Under the pieces are notes generated by a model, which was not told the DNA's origin, searched no databases, and saw only the letters and a list, made by a program, of their open reading frames with translations. Positions 12,249 to 23,381 of a stretch of 64,000 nt of DNA are shown here, piece by piece (position 1 is the first letter of the stretch; every line of letters begins with the position of its first letter). The stretch is from positions 744,001 to 808,000 of the forward strand of contig JBDOQK010000005.1 of the NCBI GenBank assembly GCA_040437565.1, read 5' to 3'. The translations under genes and the position numbers were made by a program. The stretch comes from Albugo candida. Taxonomy: Eukaryota; Oomycota; Peronosporomycetes; Albuginales.

Positions 12249-12974
12249 TTACAATAGTACAACCTTGTCTTTAGGTGTGACACAACCAAATCCAAAGTTC
12301 TGCTCACCAGCTTCTGCCAAAGCCGCTTCATTCTTCTTGTTCCTAAGTAGTCGAACACCGGCAACCACTGCTGCAATACTCAATCCAATCACGACTAGCA
12401 CACATATAATCACTATTGACGTTGACGCAGTACCCTTTTTCTGATCGACAGTATTCGAGTCGTTCAAGGCCGAAGTCTTGCTCGACTGGGGCATGACCAA
12501 TTTGTCCCTTGTGAATCTATCCGCATCGGTATCATTGGTTGACTTCACTATCTTGTTCGATTTCTCTCCGATCAATTCACTAGATTCTATTTGGGTCACA
12601 GGTATCGTCTGCTTATCCATTCCATTGCGCTCTGCTGATTCTGCTGATACAAGCCTGACAATGGGGACACTACCATCGGTGGTATACGTCGAGCCGTCGG
12701 GACGGATATATGTTATACCAGGGATATCTGACTGAACGCATCCCATGACGTTGAGACTATGAGGGATAATGGCGCATTCCGCAATCTGAGGACAAGATCC
12801 TATGACTGCGGCGCTGTATGTACCGGAACATGGATGATTCTTGATACAATAGGCAACTGTTGTATTCAAAACACTAACGGAAAATTCGTTCTCTGCACAA
12901 GCAATAGAAAGAGTAAAATTCCGCAATAAGTTGAGGGAATTGAAAATAATCCATTTTGATGGCCGAAATCGCAT
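12249..12974 (-). CDS. Probable type I membrane protein, lineage-specific
   Basis: A single 241-residue ORF. An N-terminal hydrophobic stretch may be a signal peptide. About six Cys residues in residues 40-85 (pairs such as YCIKNHPC and SCPQIAEC) suggest a small disulphide-bonded ectodomain. A polar, Ser/Thr/Asp-rich stalk follows (residues 100-190), then one clear transmembrane helix near residues 195-215 (IVIICVLVVIGLSIAAVVA) and a short basic cytoplasmic tail. No family recognised. Its stop lies 188 bp from the convergent desaturase stop. The start may be displaced by an upstream exon, because the signal peptide is weak. Confidence 0.55.
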   Translation of the reverse strand: MRFRPSKWIIFNSLNLLRNFTLSIACAENEFSVSVLNTTVAYCIKNHPCSGTYSAAVIGSCPQIAECAIIPHSLNVMGCVQSDIPGITYIRPDGSTYTTDGSVPIVRLVSAESAERNGMDKQTIPVTQIESSELIGEKSNKIVKSTNDTDADRFTRDKLVMPQSSKTSALNDSNTVDQKKGTASTSIVIICVLVVIGLSIAAVVAGVRLLRNKKNEAALAEAGEQNFGFGCVTPKDKVVLL

Positions 12975-13256
12975 CGCGGAAGCTAACGTATTTTGAATCT
13001 ATTCGGTAATTTACAGTGGCGTGAAAATGATTTATCGTATCCGGATATTTCCAACTACATAGCGTGCAATTTAAGAATTGATACAAATTGAAGATCATAT
13101 GAATATGCCTACCTGATATATTTTTGCCTCTTCAATCAACGTGAAGAGACGCACTTATAAGCTCAAAAAATGCAACCGCTTCGCGCTGCAGTGTGAAGTA
13201 GGACGAGGTTTCTCGTTTTATTTATCAATTAGAAAACTGGTGCAGTATATGTAAAT

Positions 13257-13276
13257 GTTAGGCTGCGTAGCCTAAC
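13257..13276. repeat. Short perfect inverted repeat
   Basis: GTTAGGCT and its exact complement AGCCTAAC flank a 4-nt loop (GCGT). The hairpin lies in a gene-poor region. Function unknown; no T-run follows it. Confidence 0.6.
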
Positions 13277-13917
13277 CCTATCGGTCAAATCAGCTTTTTT
13301 CGGATAATGTTGCAGCTGTTTTGATTTATTTCTATGGCGCAATGCCTGACCAAAATTGTTTGCAACGTTTTTGGAATTCAGCTACTCTATTCTCTTCCAG
13401 GAATTCGTTAACTCACCCGAGAACATTGAGCAGGATGGTGGTATTATCCCACGGATGCGGTATGAGAGCTGGGTATTTGCAGATATAGACTCGACACGCA
13501 ACACAATTTCGAATTGTATAGGGGAGACGTCGAAGCTCTATGCAGCTCCCTTCCCCCCTCTCTCTTATAGTTTGTACCGGTAGATAATTGAAGGATGACA
13601 GCCATTTGGACTGATCACCAAATAGTTTAGCCTTTTGTATACCTCGGAAAAATCATAATATTGCAGCCGTGACTAATACGATGAAAAAGTCAGCAATTTC
13701 GGGGCACAATCTGTTTTCCGTACTTGACAATTGTTTTTCCTTTTTGTTCTATTATGCCTCTTGCTGCACTTCAGACTTGACAACTGATACGACCTAGCTG
13801 ACTGCAACGATTACCACCACTCTAGGAAGGACTAATTACAGCACAGTGGTAGTCAGTGCTGCCCATGATAGTACCGTGTGCCGCATATCCCACACTACAC
13901 CCTCATCGTAGAAGTGT

Positions 13918-14847
13918 CTTGACAATTCCTTTGAGGGTATGTAAATGCTACTAAAAGCTTCCTGCTTCAAGATATCGGAGGCTGCTTGGTGTTTGCAACA
14001 TTTTGACATTTGTATGGAATAAATCCCCACCGTTTCACGCTTATAACGCTTAATGAAAGCATACGAGTTGATAATGATGAATATCAAATGCGAAGCCGTT
14101 TGTGAACTTTCTGCATGGTTGTGATGTATGTATTACGCTATGCGACTTTATTATCGTCGGAGGAACCTACTAAGACGCGGTTCGGCGCACGAAGTAGAGG
14201 TAGTGCATGCACATCCAAGTGCAGTGAGACCCGACTTGGTGCTTAATTTTATTGAGATACTGTCTCGAGGTGTGGAACTCTTTCTATCTTAGGAGTCATT
14301 GTAATGTGAACCGCAAATCAATTGTCAAGTAAATAGTACTCATGTATNNNNNNNNNNNNNNNNNNNNNNNNNNNNNNNNNNNNNNNNNNNNNNNNNNNNN
14401 NNNNNNNNNNNNNNNNNNNNNNNNNNNNNNNNNNNNNNNNNNNNNNNCTTGACAATTCCTTCCTGCTCCAAGATATCGGAGGCTGCTTGGTGTTTGCAAC
14501 ATTTTGACATTTGTATGGAATAAATCCCCACCGTTTCACGCTTATGACGCTTAATTAAATGCATACGAGTTGATAATGATGAATATCAAATGCGAAGCCG
14601 TTTGTGAACTTTCTACATGGTTGTGATGTATGTATTACGCTATGCGACTTCATTATCGTCGCAGGAACCTACTAAGACGCGGTTCGGCGCACGAAGTAGA
14701 GGTAGTGCATGCACATCCAAGTGCAGTGAGACCCGACTTGGTGCTTAATTTCATTGAGATACTGTCTCGAGGTTGGAACTACTTCTATCTTAGGAGTCAT
14801 TGTAATGTGAACCGCAAATCAATTGTCAAGTAAATAGTACTCATGTA
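13918..14847. repeat. Two non-identical copies flanking assembly gap 2
   Basis: Copy A is 13918-14347 and copy B is 14448-14847, separated by 100 N (14348-14447). They align end to end. Copy A has about 29 extra nt after position 13931, and there are roughly ten scattered single-base or small differences. Both copies stop at the same CATGTAT next to the gap. This fits two haplotypes placed in series or a recent tandem duplication; the former is more likely given the other gaps. Confidence 0.75.
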
Positions 14848-14951
14848 TACTTCTCGAAATGTGGATGAGACTTGATGGATATAACTCTTATCCGTAACAA
14901 ATTCTCATCAAAACGCATCTGTCCATCATGAGTTATGCTATAAAATACTCC

Positions 14952-16268
14952 TCACGAGTCTTCAAAAACCTCATTTTCGTAATCTCCCTCATTCTCGTAA
15001 ATTGAGTCCACGTTATTTCCATTTGATGGCGAGTCTGTCTCCGACTGTCTGCTCGTTTCCTTTTCAAAATGTGACGAACTTTGCTTATCAACCTCGCAAG
15101 TATAAGTCGGCGCCTCAAGTTCTCGAAGCATCTCGAGCGCCTGGCGGTGCTCTTCCCTCAAATCCGCCAATGAGACTCCATTTCGATTCCTCACGGGCTG
15201 CTTTGACTTTTTCAAGCTAACAATTCTCATCACACTCTTACTTTGTCTGCTACTTGTATCGTGGCTGTCTTTGCTCATATTTCCAATGATACTCTTCTTA
15301 CACTCCAAACTTAACGTTGTAGCACATTGCCTACGTGTCGAGCGATTAGAGCGCATTATCTGCTTCAGTTCTTGATACTTTTCAGCCAGCGACATCTGAG
15401 ATAGCGGCAGCAATGGAACCTTCACGGAAGTATGTGTGGACTCATGTCTACCGAGCTCGTGCGGACACGTTTGTATACGGGCTGGAGCAGTGGAATTACT
15501 TCCATTTTCCTGATTTACCGATACTGTCCCTACATTTGTCGGTAATTTCAATCCGGACTTGCGGTCATGAGGCTTGTCTGTCTGATCAGAATTTCGAATG
15601 AAATAATTGGATTCCATCGGCATTACACGCAAACTTGTATCACTTCGAGAGGAAGGGAACGATCTCTCCGATTTCCCAACTGAATGCTTCGACTTCACGA
15701 CCCCTCCTTTCTCTAATGTGCCTCTTTGACTTCCGCTTTTAAGAACCGGAAGGCGTGATTCTGACTGAGAATTCTTCCCAGCCTTTAATGTTGACACAGA
15801 GAACTTGGCATCATGCTCACTAAATGCTTGAATGGTTGATTCCGGATGGAACAATCCATCGGCTGTAGCATCAATCCCAAAATTCGAAAGAGCTGCAGCC
15901 GGGCGGTCTCCTTGAGTGCGTTTTAACCGATCCGCTGAGTACCGTATAGTCTCAACATCTGTTGTCTGAGGTTCATCTACAGCCTCTCTATTCGTATTTT
16001 TCACTACTAAAGCAACCGTGAAATAAACAATTTAAATGACCAAAGGGCGTAATATACCTGAAAGTTTGCGCTCTATGACTGGATGCAGCTGATTCGAGAC
16101 GGTCGATTTGACTCTGCTCAGCCGACTTAATCGCGTTTGCTCTGATTTCTGCCTGTAAGCCAAAATAATTGTCAATAATACGGCCAGAAGTTATCAAATA
16201 AATTGACTGTACATCATCATCGTATTTAGCCTCGAATTCTTCTTTGGATCCGCCCAATTGTATGCCAT
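14952..16268 (-). CDS. Low-complexity protein with C-terminal coiled coil, unknown function
   Basis: The ATG at 16268 (MAYNWADPKK) is only 33 nt after the E(z) stop on the same strand. A GT..AG intron near 16154-16217 and another near 16010-16058 join it in frame to a long exon that ends at 14952. The product is Ser/Arg/Lys-rich and probably disordered. A predicted helical stretch lies near LADLREEHRQALEMLREL, and the C-terminus is very acidic (YENEGDYENEVFED). No domain recognised. The tight spacing to E(z) raises the question of shared transcription. Alternative reading: the first exon could use an upstream frame, but that frame has no ATG. Confidence 0.55.
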
Positions 16269-16301
16269 CACGTTCCGACTCACAAAGGCTCACCAAACTA
16301 A

Positions 16302-19068
16302 TTATATCCCTTTCGACTGCTCGTCACGACTCATCAGTTGCGTAATCTGAGTCCATTCTGGAACAACGTCTCGAAACCCATAGTCGAACAACAATTCTTC
16401 CCCTTGGATAATAACCTTTTTTGCGTAAAATCCGATACGATGGTGCCCACTCACATTCATAATAATAGCCTCAACATTGGGTCGAGTAGATGAGTGATTC
16501 ACAAATTTACTCTTATTTCCGATTTGAGTCGCATCGATCACACGATCCTCATTTAAATCGAATAAGTAGCTCAATTTTGAGGAATCGTAGACATTTCCTC
16601 GACGTTCGGCTTCGTCTTGGGATAATAAAGCGCCATTGTATTCGCAAATAAACTTTCCTAAAGAGAGTTTTGTAGCTGCAAACGCTCCGTAGCCGTGTGT
16701 CTTAGAGACAGCCACACGCAATGTTGCAGATTGTCCACTTAGAATGTTGGCATTACCGCACATTTGCTCAGTAGCAGCTTCCATACGATTCCAGTTGGCT
16801 GCGATATTGACCACCCCGCATGTAAAGCATTTGTCGGGATCACACTCCCGATTCGCCGCAAAGCAGGGACACGAGACAGAGCCGCAAGCACCGAACGCAC
16901 ACTGACATCCAGGAAATCGATTCGGACAATCCCTCGGACATTGACAGGCTTTCTCGCAGAAATGGTCCCGTTGCATACAACTGCAAGCATTCGAGTCACA
17001 CGATTGAGTATGTCGACACGGTTTATATTCGTGTGAGGCTGCACGGTCACGGACTCGCTGGATCCTTGTTCCATATAAGTGTTGTGTATGAACACGTTGA
17101 ACATCAAATTGCATGTTGTAGCCGACAGACCGGAAAGCGGATCGATTTGCAATTTCAGCCAACCATAGCTGTATTTGCGTTTTCTGAGGCTTTTTCGATG
17201 CAGCCAGCGTATTTGAGCTGCATATAGCTCTATTTCTTCTAAAATTGATATTTTGTTCCAAGTGCGAGTTATTGGCTAACGTCCATTCGCAAACGGTACT
17301 TTCGATCTTTTCATTCACAAATTCCATAGATGATAAAATTCCACCGTAATCACTCGCATCTCTTTGTTCGCATTTATAAATTTTCAGCGGTAAAATAGGT
17401 TTGATTTCCTCTGTACTTCGAGAGATTTCACGCAGAAAAGAAGATGCTTTAGTGCACACTGCGGTCGACATTCGGTTGGATCGACGCAAACTTTGATCCG
17501 GTGTGTCCATAAAAACTTCTGGTTCCTGTTCAGGCTCCATAAATCCGAGCATTGAAGGGTATTCAGGGTCCTGGCGACGACGAGGGATGCCAATATTCAC
17601 TCCATGCAGTAGACAGTGATACGAGTAACATTGCCGACAAAACAAACACGCGATTTGGCTTGATTCTTCACACTCTAGTTGCCCGGAGGCACTGTGAGGG
17701 TGCCAGTAAGGCTTCAATCGTGATCGAAGAGTTGCGATCTCTATACGAGATGACGTGATGGTTGCATTCTTTGCTTGTTGCCGTCGCTGTAACTCGCAGT
17801 AATCAGTCTCAGGCTGAGAGAAGAGCTTCCATTTCTTTAACCACCGCATAAAGCTCGGAATCTCCTGGAAGTTCGCAACCAAATACCGAAGACAGTACTC
17901 TTTTCTCTCATCGTCCAATGCGCTACAACACTCCTCTTTTCGTAGTAATTGTATCCCCTCATTATCGATCTGATTCGAGTTGTTCATTGAAAACGGCGCT
18001 GAACGTATGATTGGATCATCTTGAACTGGATAAAGCTCATTAGCGCCGACAGATGCTCCCATTTGTGGTAGCACCGGAAGCTCACAGAGATATAAATATC
18101 GACGTGCTTGAAGCTCTTCTTCTATAAACCGATTTGATATGTAGTCTTCACGACCTTGCCAATATTTTGGAGCATTTTCCCTTGTATTTTGACGCTGTAA
18201 ACACGCTCGTTGTGCCGTAACAATCCGCTTTTCAACGATCCTGAGTGGGATTTCTTTCTTTGAATCTCTCACGAGATTATGAATATCGATACGATACGAT
18301 TGCGCTTTTTCGAGATGCATTTTCACTTGTTTACGTGCTCTCTGAAGAATGAAGGAAACCCGAGCGCGATGACACACATCCATCAATTCTGTGATTTTGC
18401 AATTGGCTTCTCTGACTCGAATTTCTAATTCATCCTCGTTCACTACCGCCTTCTACAAATAAATTTGATGAGTTAAAAAGTCAGAGTCATTCATTTGACA
18501 CTCGTACCTGTTGTGAGGGAAACAGCGGGTGATTTAATCGGATGAGAATCCCGCAGTCAGATTCGATCGTATTGCTCCTATCGAAATCCGCCAGTGGAAC
18601 ATCCAACGCGGTGTCAAATGGCACACATTTGTTCTCCACGGGATTCAATATATTACCAGGTGCTCGTTGGAAATACAATCGTCGCCAATGAGAGCAATGG
18701 ATCGAATAAGAAGAGATTGATAATGCGTCAATAAGTGATTTTTGAGACTCGTCATACCGTTTTCGACTTGGTACCGGCAAGTCGGACGTACTATTGTCAC
18801 GTATACGCTTTCGACTGCCACCACACGTTTTAGTAGACAGACTGAAGACATTCTGATGCCGAGATGCTCGATCATGTCGTCGTTTACTTGGCGGAGGAGC
18901 ATCGTTGGATGGATGTAGGTGTGGAGAGGAAATGATAGAGCTGTCATGTTGTTCGATTTGGGCGGAGATCACTTTGGAGAATGGAATTTTGGGACCAATA
19001 GTTTGCAGTGAAGTATGCAGGTGCGTTTGTACTGAATTGCAAACTGGATTGGTACTTATTGATTTCAT
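16302..19068 (-). CDS. EZH: Polycomb histone H3K27 methyltransferase, E(z)/EZH family
   Basis: Catalytic subunit of PRC2, trimethylating H3K27 to silence genes. Two exons: ATG at 19068, intron about 18451-18508, then a 713-codon frame ending at 16302. The N-terminal half is divergent. The pre-SET CXC region (about 17010-16800) shows the E(z) pattern: CRHTQSCDSNACSC, FCEKACQC, DCPNRFPGCQC, CPCFAANRECDPDKC. The SET domain (about 16690-16380) has GYGAFAATKL, EYNGALLSQDEAERRG, the AdoMet/substrate motif NHSSTRPN (NHS for FVNHS) and GEELLFDYGF. CXC plus SET in this order is diagnostic of E(z) rather than other SET proteins. It shares a 476-bp upstream region with the divergent MAP3K gene. Confidence 0.93.
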
Positions 19069-19544
19069 TTCAGATGATGCAATTGAATGAGGAGTGATTA
19101 TAAGGTACGATTAAAGCATGCAAGAAGAAGAGCACGTGCAAAAGTATCGCTGGCATGCGCTGGAAAATGCGCGAATTCAGGCAGCATTGATTGGATGATA
19201 ATGACCCTTCGTGGTTTCAGATTGGTGGAAATCGTATGGAAGACAACAGTGAGCCACTTCATGCACTCAAATGCGCTGATGCCAGCCACTCTTGCGTGGT
19301 GTACCACACACAAGTATACATCGTATAGTCTGGTATCAGACGTACTTTTGACAGGCACTAAGTACGTGTGAAAGCGTACCACTCGAATGCAAATACAATC
19401 GCGGCGATTCGCACGCAATTTCTGGCGAATGTCTCCACTTGTTCCTTGCATCCCATTGCGTCAATTAACATCCATCGAATAGAAACTGGTGTACTTCAAT
19501 TACGCTTCCTCAAATCCTTCTCAAAAAGCACAAAAGGACGTCAC
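19069..19544. promoter_or_regulatory. Divergent promoter region between E(z) and MAP3K
   Basis: 476 bp lie between two ATGs on opposite strands, so both promoters should be here. On the minus strand CTCATTC (19085-19091) sits about 17 nt before the E(z) ATG and resembles the core of the oomycete initiator (Inr). No other motif is clear. Confidence 0.45.
19085..19091 (-). promoter_or_regulatory. Candidate oomycete Inr-like element for E(z)
   Basis: The minus strand reads CTCATTC followed by AATTG, close to the Phytophthora-type initiator core (TCATT followed by a CA/T-rich flank). The match is short and could be chance. Confidence 0.3.
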
Positions 19545-22500
19545 AATGCAGCCAAAGACACCACTCCAACGACATCCTCACAAAACAGCCCGAGCGGATC
19601 CACGCACACGATCGAAAGATCGACAAAACATGCGTCGCCCATTTGCATTCCCTTTCAAAGAAGACACTATTCGGATCGTTGGAGATTGCTTTGTACGTTC
19701 TATTCACTTCTTTGTCTACAAATGTTTATGTTTGCTCATTTACCCTCTTCTACATTGGAAAGCGTAGCAACTTGGTGTAGAAATCGGACGTGGTGGATTT
19801 GGAATTGTGTATGCAGCGTTAGACCTCCGTAATGGACGCTCTGTTGCGATAAAAGAAGTTTCTTTGCATGATATCGACAAGGAAGAGCTTGTTTCCATCG
19901 AGGTATCATTACATGTATATATATGCATTCCTACAGGCTTATCAATACTCGTGTACTATCATATGATAGAGTGAAATAAGCTTACTCAAGAAATTAAATC
20001 ATGAAAACATTGTCAAATATCACGACACCATCAAGACCCAGGCTTCTCTGTTCATCATTTTGGAGTATATGGAGAACGGATCGCTCGCTCAATTCATCAA
20101 AAAGTTTGGAAATCTGTCAGAAACACTCGTGGCAATGTACATCACACAGGTTTTGCGTGGATTGGCTTACCTCCACGAGCAAGGCGTTCTCCATCGCGAT
20201 GTCAAAGGCGCCAATATCCTCACAACCAAAGACGGACTCGTCAAACTCGCAGACTTTGGAGTCGCTGTAAAGCTCAATGAAACCCAAAAGTCCAATTCCG
20301 TTGTCGGATCGCCGTATTGGAGTGAGTACCTTCCAAATCGTCTGATAGCACCAACTCGCTCAATCTCTTGCATCGCTAGTGGCACCCGAAGTGATTGAGA
20401 TGTCTGGCTGGTCCTTCGCTTCGGATATTTGGAGTGTCGGGTGCACCATTATCGAGCTTCTTACGACAAAACCGCCCTATTTTGACTTGGCGCCTATGGC
20501 CGCACTTTTCCGAATCGTTCAGGATGATCATCCTCCACTTCCCGAACGTATTTCTCCGGTACAATCCCACGCCCAATCTCTCATTTTGTTATCTGATCTC
20601 TCGTGCAGGCACTTGACGATTTCATAATGAAATGTTTCATGAAGGAACCTCATTTACGAGCTTCCGCGGAAGAGCTTTTAACTCACCCTTGGATCGCTCA
20701 AATACCCAAAAACAAAGTGGAACAGAGCTCCCAATTAGTCGTCGAACATATCACTTCGCTTTTGGACAGAGATTCCATGCTCAATACCATCAAATTGTAC
20801 GAGAAAGATAAACAAATCGATTTCAAGTTATCGCCTCCCAAGGAATCCGACCAAAGTGAGCGACAATTAAGCTCGAGCTCGAGCTCAGACGGCGAGGATT
20901 GGAATCACGAATTCGACTCTGTGGAAACGGAAATGGAAACTATAGCGAAAGACATAAGCAAAAGTATAGAGAAAGTCTCAACTCGTCCATTTCAACTCAG
21001 TACGGAGGATGCAAAAGCGCTTTTTGAAGATAAATATTGGAATGATTCCGTGCCGATCGAGACTCAACCTGTCTCTGAACTGGGAATGACGCGATCTAAC
21101 CTCAATATGCAGCTATCCCCATCCAGTGAGCAACTCGAAATGCATTTCACATGGGGCGATACGTGTATTTTACCATTAGAAGCGCCGAGAACGAAATTGG
21201 ATTCCTTTTGCGAATTAGAAGACGACGAAAGTTTTGGCGATATCGACGAACAGCAGCTCTTACACGCAGCACAAGCAAAATTGAAATCGATTCCGAGTGA
21301 CGACACAACAGCTTCAGGCACGTTTTCCTCTTTTCTTTTCGTATCGTGCAACTCGCTGTCATCTCTTCGCAGCCGAACAATTGACAGACACATTGCCAAA
21401 TGACAAAAGCCCAACGCCTTTAAGTCTTCGCGATACGTTTTTCGACACGGAAATGGATTTCGAATATACGAGCACACGCGATAGCAATCAGCAAGTGACA
21501 AATCGCGTCATCGATCTTCTCGCATGCCTGGACCCTAGCAAGGAAGATGCTGTCATCCTGCAAGCCTGCCAAGACCTGGTACGCTTCCCATCTTCTCATC
21601 CGCTTCCCATCTTCTCATCCGCTTCCCACTCCATTGAACGCTCTTCCTGCAGCGTGACATTCTTCAGTCTCATCCTGCACTCACAAGCGATCTCATGCTG
21701 CACGCTGGAATCATTCCCAACATTATGGAAGCACTCGAATTCAAAAAACTCGACGTTCTGTACGCATTTCTCCAAGTGATCAATCTCGTGCGTGCATTTC
21801 TTTCTCTTCCCATTTCCTCCATTTCGAACGAGTTTTTATGTCAGATCACGGAAAACAATCAAAAGTTTCAAGAGAATCTCGCGCTCGTAGGCTTTATCCC
21901 AATGATTATCAAGCTCACACACTCGCGACAGCTCGAGAATCTCCATTTTATCAGTTCGGATGAAGCAGACTTTCGCAGTTCGACCGCTTCTTTCGACGCA
22001 CATGCGCCCACTTATACGAATTTGATCCGTTTGGAAGCCGCGAAATTCGTAAAGAAAAGCTGTGGCACGAGTGTTTTGACACTGCAAATGTTTATCGCAT
22101 GTGGCGGTCTTCCCGTTTTAGTGGATTTCCTCGCTTCCGATCATTCTCGTGCTTCCGTATCGGAACAAAACGATTTATGTCGCGTGGCAATGGAAGGAAT
22201 CGAATCCGTTTTCACACTTCAAACAATTCCCAAAAACGATATTTGTCGACTTTTTGTGAAAGCGAATCTTTTTGGCAAATTTATTGTCGTATTCGATCAA
22301 ATTGTCACATGCGTTCATCGCGAATTCTTCGAAATGGAGATGGAATCGTGGACAATCGACGATCTCATGCGCACATGTGACATCTTCTTACTCTTCTCGC
22401 AAGGCGATGCCATCGTGAAAGAGTACATGTGCGATCGTATCGTTCTCAATGGAATGCTGAAAGCTCTCGTGTGTCCCAGCGTCATGGAATGTCTCGATCC

Positions 22501-23380
22501 ACAGCATCAAAGGTATGCCCGCGCCGATCGCTATGTCACAATTATCATCAAAGTACTCAAATGTCTTCGGAATCTCAGTATGGAGCCATCGACTTTGGAG
22601 CATCTCGACCAAGCTGGCGCCATCCAAACACTGGTCTTCTTATTGTCGCACACCGCTCTTGGCGCACGACGTAAAGAGATTGAAAATGTGATCTTACAAT
22701 CGATGTTTTATCTCTGCCGAATCAATCGCAAACGACAAACAAACGCGGCGCAAGCGGGTGTCATTCCATCGCTCGCCAAAGTGATTCAAGAAGGCTCTCC
22801 ATTGAAACAATTTGCGCTTCCAATTCTCTGCGATCTCATTTACGCGTCACCGACAGCGAGGAGCCATTTATGGGCACATCATTGCGTGTTGTTATTTCTC
22901 AATTTGTTGGAAGATACGTATTGGCATATCGACGCAATCAAATCGCTGAGTGTGTGGCTCGTTCACGACACATTGCAAATGGAAAATGTGCTTTTGCTTC
23001 CCACACACTTTTCCAAACTGATTCGATCCTTTCAACGCGCACAGGACACTGAAATGGAAAAGCTTTTGGAACCGCTTTTAGAGATTATGACGCGTTCTGT
23101 GCGTTTGAATCAAACGTTTGGACGAAGCGGATTGTTCGTAATAGAAGTGCTCACACGTCTCCATAAGGCGTCCAAAGCGATTGTGAAGAAACATCTCATC
23201 AAAATGATTCAAAGTCTGTTCGAATCGCATTCGGCGCCATTGCATTTCGTTGTGGAATACAATTTGTATCCGATCGTATTTGCGCTCGCACAAGACGCGA
23301 ATACTCTCATTTTAGTCAAAGAAATCGCTTCTCAGCTGTTGGAAGCCATTCTATTGACAGCAGCAATGAGCGGTGTGTGA
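19545..23380 (+). CDS. STE-family kinase with ARM/HEAT-like tail (MAP3K-epsilon / Cdc7-SepH type)
   Basis: The ATG at 19545 opens a short basic leader. After a 74-nt intron comes the kinase: Gly loop [10 protein letters not shown] near 19786, VAIKEVSL, alpha-C Glu in [14 protein letters not shown], catalytic [10 protein letters not shown] near 20190, DFGVAVKL near 20250, a GSPYW/MAPEV activation segment split by an intron near 20325-20380, and HPWI at the domain end. The C-terminal half (about 21430-23380) is all-helical with repeat-like blocks ([45 protein letters not shown]), typical of ARM repeats. This architecture matches plant MAP3K-epsilon and fungal septation-network Cdc7/SepH kinases, so a role in cell polarity, division or nuclear division is likely. 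Its TGA lies 1 nt from the convergent neighbour's stop. Confidence 0.88.
21582..21628 (+). repeat. 19-bp tandem repeat inside a MAP3K intron
   Basis: CGCTTCCCATCTTCTCATC occurs twice in full (21582-21600, 21601-21619) plus a partial third copy. It is pyrimidine-rich and lies within the intron just 5' of the exon starting near 21653. Confidence 0.85.
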
Positions 23381-23381
23381 C

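Larger units (their letters stand above)
12975..14951. other. Gene-poor stretch
   Basis: Nearly 2 kb without a gene I can support. It holds a perfect 8-bp-stem hairpin (13257-13276) and the two diverged copies around gap 2. A 75-codon open frame at 13356-13583 looks partly protein-like but has no clear start context or family. Confidence 0.5.

Noticed and set aside
13268-13278. Telomere-like CCTAACCCT
   Set aside because: A single short match, part of a hairpin; no tandem array.
13356-13583. 75-codon plus ORF in the gene-poor region
   Set aside because: No recognisable motif, no splice support and unclear start; too weak to call.
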